Part shown: piece by piece, positions 49,209 to 58,939 of the stretch
How positions within the stretch are numbered: position 1 is the stretch's first letter
Layout of the letters: the number at the start of each line of letters is the position of its first letter
Assembly (NCBI GenBank): GCA_963942565.1
Contig: OZ012694.1
Span: 24,078,960 to 24,142,959 of the forward strand
DNA length: 64,000 nt
Source: Maea johnstoni
Lineage: Eukaryota; Annelida; Polychaeta; Spionida; Magelonidae
Reading direction: 5' to 3'
The notes under the pieces: generated by a model
Told to the model about the DNA's origin: nothing
The model's input: the letters and a program-made list of their open reading frames with translations, nothing else
Database searches by the model: none
Program-made: the position numbers and the translations under genes

Positions 49209-50999
49209 TGAGGCGCCGTTGTGGACAAAAGTAAAAAGCACAGCATAAATGCATGTAAAAACTTTGAAATTAACTAAATTTTCAATGAAAAATAAAGAAA
49301 AACTTTGAAATGAAATAATTTGCTCTATAAAAATAAACAAAACATTGGAAACTTTTCAAAAATTTTGAAAATAAAAAATATTTACTGGAATTTTCAAAAA
49401 TATTTCTATTTTTTGTAAAAAACTTTGAAAAAACTTTGAAATAAAAATTTAATTCTCTATAAAAGTTCAGCAAACTAGTGATTTTTGTTTCACATTTTCT
49501 TTGATAATATAACATTTTTCAATGCCTTTCTTTAAAAATCCCAACGCTTTTTACTTTTTTTTTTCAGATAATCTTTTTTTTTTGGAAGTTTTTCAATTTC
49601 TTTTTGGAAGTTTTCTTTCTAAATCTCACTGTAATTTTTATCAATTCTCACTGCGTTTTTTAGCCTCATCCGGGTCCTAGTGAATCACAAAAACATGTGA
49701 CGTCACTATATTAAAAATTTTCCGCGCTTGCACGTGCAAGCTGGCTGCATCAAGGGAGGCATTCAATAACCTGCTCACCGACGAGCAGTTGAGTCGCATA
49801 CGGGACGCCTTAAGCGCCCCTCCTACAGCCCCAGCTGCAGCTTCCCCCGCTTATGAGTGTGTCAACTTTCATCACGATTGATAACGAATTGGCCGAATGG
49901 CGGCTGGTCAAATAACTGGCACACGCAAAGTACCTCGTTCTCGACTCGTGAAGTTTGAAGTGAAGGTCCGAGCAGGTCTAAATATTGCTCGGACCTCCTC
50001 TTCAGTAGACCTCACGGCTGGTCTGCGGCGTGATGAATTGGGATGGCTTCCTCGTATGGGGCGCCGTCGGCGCCCCATATCCTCGAGTCCCAGGCTGACA
50101 TTCGATGCCGATGGTCGATCGCTGCAGCTTCCCCCGCCGATAGACCATCGGCATCGAATGTCAGCCTGGGAGGAATCCCAATTCATCACGCCGCAGACCA
50201 GCCGTGAGGTCTACTGAAGAGGAGGTCCGAGCAATATTTAGACCTGCTCGGACCTTCACTTCAAACTTCACGAGGAGGAGGTACTTTGCTTGTGCCAGTT
50301 ATTTGACCATTCGGCCAATTCGTTATCAATCGTGATGAAAGTTGACACACTCATAAGCGGGGGAAGCTGCAGCTGGGGCTGTAGGAGGGGCGCTTAAGGC
50401 GTCCCGTATGCGACTCAACTGCTCGTCGGTGAGCAGGTTATTGAATGCCTCCCTTGATGCAGCCAGCTTGCACGTGCAAGCGCGGAAAATTTTAAATATA
50501 GTGACGTCACATGCTTTTGTGATTCACTAGGACCCGGATGAGGCTAAAAAACGCAGTGAGAATTGATAAAAATTACAGTGAGATTTAGAAAGAAAACTTC
50601 CAAAAAGAAATTGAAAAACTTCCAAAAAAAAAAGATTATCTGAAAAAAAAAAGTAAAAAGCGTTGGGATTTTTAAAGAAAGGCATTGAAAAATGTTATAT
50701 TATCAAAGAAAATGTGAAACAAAAATCACTATTTTGCTGAACTTTTATAGAGAATTCAATTTTTATTTCAAAGTTTTTTCAAAGTTTTTTTACAAAAAAT
50801 AGAAATATTTTGGAAAATTCCAGTAAATATTTTTTATTTTTTAAATTTTTGAAAAGTTTCCAATGTTTTGTTTATTTTTATAGAGCAAATTATTTCATTT
50901 CAAAGTTTTTCTTTATTTTTCATTGAAAATTTAGTTAATTTCAAAGTTTTTACATGCATTTATGCTGTGCTTTTTACTTTTGTCCACAACGGCGCCTCA
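49209..50999. mobile_element. Foldback element: 1.8 kb near-perfect palindrome
   Basis: The left arm (49209-50116) and right arm (50143-50999) are reverse complements over their whole length with few mismatches. The outer ends read TGAGGCGCCGTTGTGG on both strands. The flanks are TAAATGTTA (left) and AAAATGTTA (right), giving a possible 6-9 bp target duplication whose exact edges are ambiguous. The left arm has about 40 extra bp at 50043-50087 holding the small palindrome ATGGGGCGCC-GTC-GGCGCCCCAT. The apex (50117-50142) repeats GCTGCAGCTTCCCCCGC, also present in the arm at 49834-49850. The outer arms are A/T-rich and the inner parts G/C-rich. Long-arm foldbacks with about 9-bp duplications are usually linked to Mutator-like elements; here that is inference. 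Confidence 0.9.
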
Positions 51000-51009
51000 T
51001 AAAATGTTA

Positions 51010-51559
51010 CATGAAAGGGTAACAGTGGGTTGATACTCGCTTGACAGTTGAGTGTGCTTGTTATTTTATTCTGTTACGGTTCTATATGTGACCATGCATA
51101 CTTTGCAATGAATGTGAGCTGATCAATGAGAGTTTACAATAGAAATGTTTTGTGGGGCAACCTACTACTAGTATATCATTGGTGTATAAGGGTGGTTTTA
51201 TTTAGTCTCCGAGGAACAGTTCATATGTGAAAAAATGTTCTCCGAATGTTGTTTAGATGGGTTTTGGGGTAGCCACCCCTGGTGGGTTTTTTTCTCCATG
51301 AGTTTGATGATAAGATTCCTTTAGACATTGTCTGTAAATCTAATCAAAATTGAATTTTACTACTAGTTTATGTCTGATTATGCAAAATACACTAAAGGGA
51401 TTAGGTTGCACTTTTTTCCTTGCAGCTGCCTAGTGTTAATGAGTGATATCGGTGACTTAGTGAAATCCTGTTTTAATGCACAGTGATACCTCTCTGCCAT
51501 GCTGTATATCAGATACAACCTTGAAAGAGTTGACATATCCTGGCAGTGAGCGAGCATTA
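51010..51559. other. Gene-free spacer between foldback element and LINE relic
   Basis: No feature recognised; may contain decayed 5' sequence of the LINE. Confidence 0.4.
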
Positions 51560-51950
51560 GCTACATAGTAATTGTCATGGTATCCTCACCGATATGTCTC
51601 TTTCACACAATGGCTTTTATCATAATTCTCCTATGGCAAAGGATGAAGGGATGCTGGATCAATGAGAAAGTTATAACGGAATTACAAGGTGCGTGCAGGC
51701 CTTGTCAGTCGTGCAAACATATGGCATTTTCCTTTCAAGAAACCATAGCTGCGTCAATTGAGGATAATAATAAATGTCGTGTGGCCTTCTTCGACGGTGC
51801 TAAGGCCTTTGATACCATGTCGATGGAAGGCCTTTTCAAACAGATGTATATTCATTTGGTATCAAAGGAAAGACATCGTGGCTACTGTATAGATGATATA
51901 TTGATGTTAATTGTGCGCATATACTGGGAGATGTTTCAGACTGATATAAG

Positions 51951-52272
51951 CACCCCACGAGGGGCACATCTTATGGTGTGCAATGGGAGTTGGCACCTCA
52001 CAGGGAACCCTAAGCTGGTGTGGCACCCTGCTCACCAGGGGTATATTAGGATCTGTCTATCAATACCCTGCATCTAAAAAATCCCTGTGGTCCTCTTTGG
52101 ATCTAAAGGCTCTGCTCTTACTCTCCCTCTTTTTCTTTTTTCACCAAGAATAAGTATGCTTTGTCATTGTTCTTTAACAATGCGAAAGGACCACTTTTTG
52201 CTACTATCTTATGACACTATATATTAACCTATGTGTGTCGATGTGATTTTATACACTTATTTGTCATTCATT
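51951..52272 (+). mobile_element. Short retroposon (SINE-like), copy 1, inside the LINE relic
   Basis: Starts CCCCACGAGGGGCAC and ends in an ATTC-containing tail. Flanked by CTGATATA on both sides (51941-51948 and 52273-52280), a target duplication in LINE coding sequence. Shares about 320 bp with the copy at 52590. No pol III boxes were identified, so it could instead be the 3' tail of another LINE. Confidence 0.8.
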
Positions 52273-52589
52273 CTGATATAGGCTTTGTTGTGGGATCCAT
52301 CAGGGAGGGTACATGTCTCTGATCAAGTATACTGTTTTTACGAACTCTCTACTTACGGAACTGCAGGACTCTAGCTCGTGGTGCAAAATTCATAGAACGC
52401 CAAGTACAACCCTGGGTTATTCAGATGATTTAGCAGCTTGTTGTGCCTTAAAGCAGAGGATGGATAGGTCAATGAAAAATATTTATAGGCACAGGTGTAC
52501 TTGGCGTTACAAGTCTAATGCCAAGGAGAGTGAGGTCTGGGTTAATGGTGAAAGAGCCCAGGTAAATAAATGAAATGCCAAAGGACAGG

Positions 52590-52924
52590 CCCCGCAAGGG
52601 GCACACCTTGTGGTGTGCAATAGGAGGTGGCACCTCCCGGGGAACCCTAAGCTGGTGTGGCACCCTGCTCGCCTTATAAAAGAATGGGGATGTATAGTGG
52701 ATCTGTCTATGGATACCCTGCATCTAAAATATCCCTTGGTCCTCTTTGGATCTAAATGGCTGTGCTCTTACTCTCCCTCTTTCTCTTCATTCACCTAGAA
52801 TAATTATGCTTTGCCATTGTTCTTCAACAATGACAAAGGACCACTTTTTGCTAATATCTTATGGCACTAAATGACCTTTGTGTGTTGATGTGCCTTTAAA
52901 CACTTATTCATTCATTCATTCATT
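52590..52924 (+). mobile_element. Short retroposon (SINE-like), copy 2, inside the LINE relic
   Basis: Starts CCCCGCAAGGGGCACACC and ends in (ATTC)n. It is flanked by the perfect 12-bp duplication CCAAAGGACAGG (52578-52589 and 52925-52936). The tandem ATTC tail is typical of CR1/L2-mobilised retroposons. Compared with copy 1 it keeps an extra segment around CTTATAAAAGAATGGGG. Confidence 0.85.
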
Positions 52925-54365
52925 CCAAAGGACAGGGATGTTTTTATGCTGGGTCAACCCAAAATAAACTAACTTACCTAATATGACCATATTGGAATTA
53001 AGTCCTATATCTTCCTCAACAAAGTATCTGGTATAAAAGAGCATTTAGGTAAAGCTTGAAAATGCAGTATAAGGACTAGGTATAAGGAGGAATGGGCTCA
53101 GCATGTTTACCTTTTTGGTCTTTAGTCATACTGACTATGTTTTATGGATGGGAGCTGTGGAGACTTTGTGATGAAGGAACTAGCTTACTTGAGGATTTTC
53201 AAAACTATTCGGGGAAGCGAGTTCAGCGTTTTTATCCCAGAACTCATTCATGTAGTTTCTTTACTTTGGAATGGATACAGCTGGACTGAAAAGTACAGGC
53301 TAAGAAGGTACTCCCTATTCAATCTATAATACTGTGGATGACAAAATTTATATAGGATGGGCCAGGCAGGTTCTAAGATAAACAGATAACCATGAACTCG
53401 ATTCTCTGTGGAGCTTAGTCTTAGGTCGTCTGAATGTAGCTATTGAGTCTAGTCTTATAAGGTGCGTAATATATTGTCGAATGGGAACACATTTACAGTA
53501 AGGCCATATGGAAAAAGTTGGTGTGGGGTAGGGCATGGTCCCCTGAGGGCGTGTTTAAGCGCACCGGAATAAGGTTGCATAAGAATTATAAATTTTAGCA
53601 AGGGTAGGTACTAGCCCCAGATACATACCTTGGTGGTGACACCCAGAGAGGATTGAACAATGTGAAAAAAAATACTAGGTTAATTTGCCATCCAAGTTTA
53701 TTAAGGAGTGACTATGCCAGGCTAAAAGGGCTGAACAGGACTGCTAGGCAGTGCTCACTAGGCAATTTAGCGGCAATAGATGATGTCAATCACCTGTTGC
53801 TGCAGTACCCGGCTCTGCATATTGAAGGAGACCTGATATTTGACAAATTAAGGAACATATGGATGTACTATCTCTACCTAGGGTCTCAAGAGGGTATGAG
53901 TTAAGCGAGCTATGTACGCTGATGTTGCTTGTGTTGGTGCATGTTTGTTATCACATAACTGGATTATGAAACTGGAATAATGGATGCATCTGAGCTAACT
54001 TATGTTTATATTATGTATGTGTATTCAATTTTCAATCTTTTTAAATAACCTTTCACTATGTTTATAATAACCTATTTTCTCTACGTTTCTACTTTGTTGA
54101 TATATGTTGTAGTGTGAACTACAGTCAATAAACTATATAAAAATCATTCTAAGCCACTAAATCACTTAACCTGCAACAACTAGCACCTATAGTTGCATCA
54201 TTTAACCGCATATCATCGCATAATCATGTAATCTGATTACTTTACTACACATGTCAGAAATCTTCAGTTTATGAAATTTGACTTTTATTAGCTGTAATCT
54301 CTTTACCGCCTCATCCACTAGCACTCAATAAAGAGGAGATGTGTACCACCTCTATCAGAAATGGT

Positions 54366-54650
54366 GTACGTACACAAGGTGCTTTAATCTTGTGATGTAA
54401 TTAATGGCTGTGACTCTCAGGTAGAATTAGGTATGCACGACAATATCAACTATGGTGTTGTTTTACTTTGTGGTGTAATTAATGACTGTGATATCTAGTG
54501 TTGTGTCAGGTATGCGATACAATATAAACAAGGAGTTGTTTACTTAGTTTTTGATGACTGTGATAGTGTGGGTTTAATTGAAAATGCAATGCATTATCCA
54601 CAAGGTGTTGTTTTGTATCGTAATGTTATTAATGACTGATATTGCACATG
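54366..54650. repeat. Degenerate tandem repeat, about 85-95 bp unit, four copies
   Basis: Each unit has CAAGGTGTTGTTTT-like, TGTAATTAATGACTGTGAT-like and AGGTATGC..ACAATAT-like parts, with substantial divergence between units. Confidence 0.75.
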
Positions 54651-55059
54651 GAATTAAGCAATGAGATCACCTGTCTGAACTATGTCATGCCCTTTGCACA
54701 TTTATTCTGAGATGTACGAGGCAGAGGTGAGGTGGTGAGAAAGATAGCCAAGAGTGAGAGACCCGATGTCAGCGAGAGAACCAAGATTCCAAAAAGAGTA
54801 CCAAGACTGTAATGTGTATATGTTTCAAGGGTATAATGAAATGTAACAATGATTTTAGATACTCACACTAAGGTTGTTACTAAAACATTAAATGATGATG
54901 AATCCCATATTATTATTAGGGGAAATGCACTTCACTCTCAGGTTACTACATTTGACTTAAAAAACATTTCTTTAAAGAATACACTGTGTAATAGTATATA
55001 TCATATCACATATTATATTATATACTTATAAAATGTATGTACACTTGATTTTTCCTATC

Positions 55060-56170
55060 CAAGCTTTCACATTAAAAAACAAACATTGAGAAAAAGTTGT
55101 GAAAACGTCGGGAAATTTTATAGATCTGTCATCTGTGAAGATGTTGTGAAACAGCTTTGTGAAAAAAATCACAATCTTCAGATCAAAACGTCATAAAATT
55201 TCAAGTGTCGTGAAAAAAGGTGTAGACCCCACATCCTCTCCAAATGTGAAAGACGACATTTTGACATCAGCTCATCAAAAATGTGAGATTTTTCATTATC
55301 CCTGCTGGGCTTTGTTCCAAATATCCAAATATAGATAGGAAAGTTAGATGAACTTATATAAAATAGGCAGGAAAGCATTTAATGAAGAATTAATTACTAA
55401 AATGTTTTTCTGAGCTCATGAATGTCAATTTTTCATGAAACCACATATGCATGGCATCAAAATTTCCTTATGTTTTAATGTGTAAAATGTTTTGAAGGTT
55501 TTTATGAGGATACAGGCCATCAATTGAGGCAAGTGATATATCAACAGATACCTTATGGAATATAGAATCAATAGCAGACAGTGACGCACAACAAAATAGT
55601 ACATCTTGAGGTTGATTACAGGCGTTAATTGAAGATATTCATCTTTTTTGTATACAATTGTGACAACCTTTTCAAAGCAATGGAAATTCGCAACATTTTC
55701 ACAACTTTTTCAAGTTCTTTTCATGACACATTTTCACAACGTCTGATTAAAAAGTCATGAAAATGATATAGTAGAAATGTATGTTTTCAATACATTTTCA
55801 CAACTTTTTCACAACGTTTGGCGCCAGTAGTGTTTCATGACAGATTTACAATAGTTTTACAACACTATCATCATGCTATTTTTGCGACGTCGAGAAAAAT
55901 GAATAATTTTTCACGACTTTTTCATCAAGTTATTCTTAGGAGCTGAATGTATTCTCACAACAGTTTCACAACATATTTTTACGATTTTTTAAGAATTCAG
56001 TAATAGGAAACTTTCACGACATTTTCGAGGACTTTTCACAGCCTTTTCATGACATATTTTCATGACACGTTTTCACGATGTTTGATGAAAAAGTCATGAA
56101 AAGGATACTAGTATAGTTCAAAGGTGTGTTTACACGACTATTTAACGACGTTTGGCGCCAGTATATAATG
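55060..56170. repeat. Diverged repeat region rich in TTTTCACAAC / GTTGTGAAAA motifs
   Basis: TTTTCACAAC, TTTTCACGAC and their complements recur dozens of times. A block of about 330 bp is repeated: AAAAGTCATGAAAATGATA..GTTTGGCGCCAGTA at 55750-55830 and AAAAGTCATGAAAAGGATA..GTTTGGCGCCAGTA at 56085-56160. No gene. Confidence 0.7.
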
Positions 56171-56220
56171 CTATCTGAAACCGGTGTCAAGAATGATAAT
56201 TATTATAAGAGATTGTGTGC

Positions 56221-56432
56221 ACTTTTTGCGAACCATGGAAGAGCATGATAGGTTCGTTACACCCTGTTTGTAAGTGCGGTCCGGCCTGATGATATGCACC
56301 CGAAGTCATCCATATTGCACCCGGCTCCGGCTCGTGGGATACGGATGACAGAGGGTGGGTAGCAGATCGGGTCGCACTTTCAAACAGGGTGTAACAAACC
56401 TATCACCTGCTCTTCCATGGTTCGCAAAAAGT
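56221..56432. mobile_element. Foldback MITE, 212 bp
   Basis: The outer 25 bp of each arm are perfect inverted repeats (ACTTTTTGCGAACCATGG and CCATGGTTCGCAAAAAGT). The arms extend with mismatches for about 60 bp through GTTACACCCTGTTTG and CAAACAGGGTGTAAC. No target duplication was defined. Confidence 0.85.
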
Positions 56433-56649
56433 CAAATGCATCACATTGCTGGCTACCATGTGATATCGGTTACGGCGTGAAATATTAACTTTAGACGTTC
56501 GATATTAACTCTACATAGTGTGAATGGGCGAATAGCTGACACCTATTGACCAAACAGCACCGAGAATTACAGCAGAACAGGTGATAATTGTACATACTGT
56601 AAATACTGTATGACAAACTTTTATTCCTCATATATCATCGGAGTAGTTT

Positions 56650-57190
56650 CTTAAAGGCCCGGTCACATTCCATGATAACCTCCGGGCGCCTAAATGAAGC
56701 TCCACCAAGTCGGTTGCGTCTGACGGCAGGTCTTCTTTGTTGCGGTCACATTCCAAATGGTCGCGCGACCAGTTTATATCATTGGAATGTGCATAGGTCA
56801 TGAGATACTCGCACAACCAACGCAAGTCAGTCGCAAGTTCAGCACCAAAAGCAGGTGTTACTCGCACAACTGACTTGAGAGTGACTGGCGACTGCCGTGA
56901 GAGCGTCACTCCTGATAACAAGTGAATTGTGGTTCCAAGTTGGTAGTGCGACAATCTCACGAGTGACGCAAGAGTGACGCACAACCTACACAACTCCTCT
57001 GAGTCCGTCACGGTCGCCAATTGGTCGCGGAAAGAATTGAGAAGCATATCGTAAATCTCTCTACAACTCGCAATCTCTGATTTTTGGTTGCACAACCTCC
57101 ATAAAACCTCCAAGGTCATGAAAACCAACTTGCGACACTTGCGATTGACAGCGATCTGTCCTGTCAGAGTTCAAGGTACCTGTGACATGA
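56650..57190. mobile_element. Probable DNA-transposon fragment with GGTCACATTCC end
   Basis: Starts TTAAAGGCCCGGTCACATTC and is rich in GTCGC, GACTTGCG and CGCACAAC words on both strands, a composition seen in many short invertebrate DNA elements. The partner end near 57170 (GTGACATGACCTTGCACC) matches weakly. A 166-codon minus-strand open frame (56628-57128) overlaps it but has no recognisable domain and is probably fortuitous. A similar AAAGGCCCAGTCACACT end occurs at 60081. Confidence 0.5.
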
Positions 57191-57199
57191 CCTTGCACC

Positions 57200-58030
57200 T
57201 AGAGGGGGTTCATATCTGTCATATTCTAAAAATACTGGCTTTGAAGACTGTATCGTTATTCACTTTCAGCCAAAAAATGAGATGAAAATCTTGGTCACAA
57301 TGGTCTAGGCCGAATGAATCTGCATGGTTAAAGCAGACAGCCATGTCGTTTATGACTGATTTAACACGGAACGCCCAAAGGGGCCCGCCCTTTGTTCTCT
57401 TGACCGTACCGCAATAAAAAGTTGCTAGGTCGAGGCTCGTGGGGAAGTGAACACCGCTCATGTGTAATCTTTTGATTTGATATCCATTCTTAGAGGCCAG
57501 CCAAGGACACCACCTAGTGGTGATACTCTTGGTGTACTAGACTATCACCTTAACTGGAGCAATACTGTATATTATGCTGTAGCGCAATTGATCAACTTCT
57601 GAAAGTAGACTGGGTAGTGACAGTGTTCAAAGATCTATAAGATCTACCGTATTGCCATATCTGACACTCATGTATTCACTATTCTATGTGTATTTGTGAC
57701 TCATGGTGTATGTCATATTTGAATGTTACCTGTGGACAATAAAACTTAATTCTAAAATAAGAATTGTTAAGCGTTTATGGTTTGGTCAATGAAACTATTG
57801 CAAGGTTAGTGCTGAGTTAGATATTGTGCTTCTTTTGTATTAGGTTGTACACTCATCACATGCATGAACACAACAGTAGAAATGCACTGCCAAACATAAA
57901 AATAATGTGATTTCATGAAATACGACACTCAGATTTGAAATGTGTTGTGCTTAATAACGGCATCAGGATTTTAAGAATGCAAGGATACCTTTATTCATGA
58001 AATATGCAGAACGATTACACACACGCATAC
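57200..58030. other. Gene-free stretch with one unexplained minus-strand frame
   Basis: An 80-codon open frame at 57219-57461 (-) contains FYCGTVKRTKGGPLWAFRVK and FNHADSFGLDHCDQDFHLIF, with coding-like composition but no family recognised. Confidence 0.35.
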
Positions 58031-58036
58031 ACACAC

Positions 58037-58142
<106 letters not shown>

Positions 58143-58349
58143 CAAATGCTTGAACTATATTCCCATTGTTGTGGCCATGTGGTTAAAATGATATAAAATG
58201 TTGATGAGTGAAAAAAAACCCATATCAAGTGAAAAAGAAACATATCAAGTGAAAAAAACCCATATCAAACCATATCACACTTTTTATTGTTGGCCTATTG
58301 TTAGCCTATTGTTGAAGAACGGCAGGCCCTATGTTGAGTGTCCTGCTTA

Positions 58350-58465
58350 TGACGTCAGTCCTTTGTTGTCTGGCCCATGACGTCATGACCTGTTTCAAGT
58401 CGCCTGACCTATTCAAGATGGCGGCAGCTCTGTTGGAAGCCCCGCTTAGCCCAGAAGAGGCGTGA
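58350..58465 (+). promoter_or_regulatory. Promoter-like patch: two CRE palindromes and a YY1-type start
   Basis: Two perfect TGACGTCA sites (58350-58357 and 58378-58385) precede AAGATGGCGGC (58415-58425), the consensus YY1 site that overlaps the first codon of many animal genes. The ATG opens a 15-residue frame (MAAALLEAPLSPEEA) ending in TGA at 58465. No following exon was identified, so this may be an isolated promoter, a retrocopy remnant or chance. Confidence 0.3.
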
Positions 58466-58689
58466 TTAAAGTTGTAATGCCTGGTAATTTCACAAACTTC
58501 CCTACCGCTGAGGATTCAGGATGAGAGGATGAGCAGGCAAAAACTGCTGTCACTTCATTTACGCATACATATGCTGTTACAGATGCTCTTCAGTGTTTGA
58601 CAGAGCGCTCATACACGCATGACCCACGGGTAATAAACAGGTTACATAATTTCTTCCTTAGTTTGTTTCTTTGAGTATAAATAAGCATG

Positions 58690-58843
58690 TAATAAACAGG
58701 TTACATACTTGTTGTGGGTGTGATATGGTTTTATCGCTTGTGGCTGTATGATATCACTCACTCGTTCGCTGCGCTCACTCGTTCGTGATATCAAACAGCC
58801 ACTCGCGATAAAAACCATATCGCACCCACAACCATTAAGTAAC

Positions 58844-58935
<92 letters not shown>
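58690..58935. mobile_element. Foldback MITE ending in an (AT)n array
   Basis: Arms of about 70 bp: GTTGTGGGTGTGATATGG, TTTTATCGC, GTGGCTGT and GATATCA on the left, mirrored as TGATATC, ACAGCCAC, GCGATAAAA and CCATATCGCACCCACAAC on the right. The apex is CGTTCGCTGCGCTCACTCG. The outer ends TAATAAACAGGTTA and TAACCTATTTATA run directly into (AT)n at 58850-58935. Confidence 0.8.
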
Positions 58936-58937
<2 letters not shown>

Positions 58938-58939
58938 TG

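Larger units (their letters stand above)
51560..54140 (+). mobile_element. Non-LTR retrotransposon (LINE) relic, 5'-truncated, CR1/L2-like reverse transcriptase
   Basis: Collinear plus-strand blocks of a LINE reverse transcriptase. LQGACRPCQSCKHMAFSFQE and FFDGAKAFDTM lie at 51686-51826 (RT motifs 2-3). GIHQGG (with one base shift) and GYSDDLA, the degenerate catalytic YADD box, lie at about 52290-52440, and CTWRYKSNAKESEVWV at 52497-52545. The C-terminal domain (YGWELWRLCDEGTSLLEDF near 53140; SARRC-like RTARQCSLGNL and DVNHLLLQYPAL near 53740-53820) follows. The endonuclease domain is absent, so the copy is 5'-truncated, which is usual for LINEs. The frame is broken several times and two short retroposons interrupt it. 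The CR1/L2 placement is by resemblance only. Confidence 0.85.

Noticed and set aside
49897-50217. Two opposing open frames at the centre of the foldback element
   Set aside because: They are mirror images created by the palindrome and match no protein family.
56628-57128. A 166-codon minus-strand frame
   Set aside because: It lies over a repeat-like, GTCGC-rich transposon fragment, has no domain and looks fortuitous.
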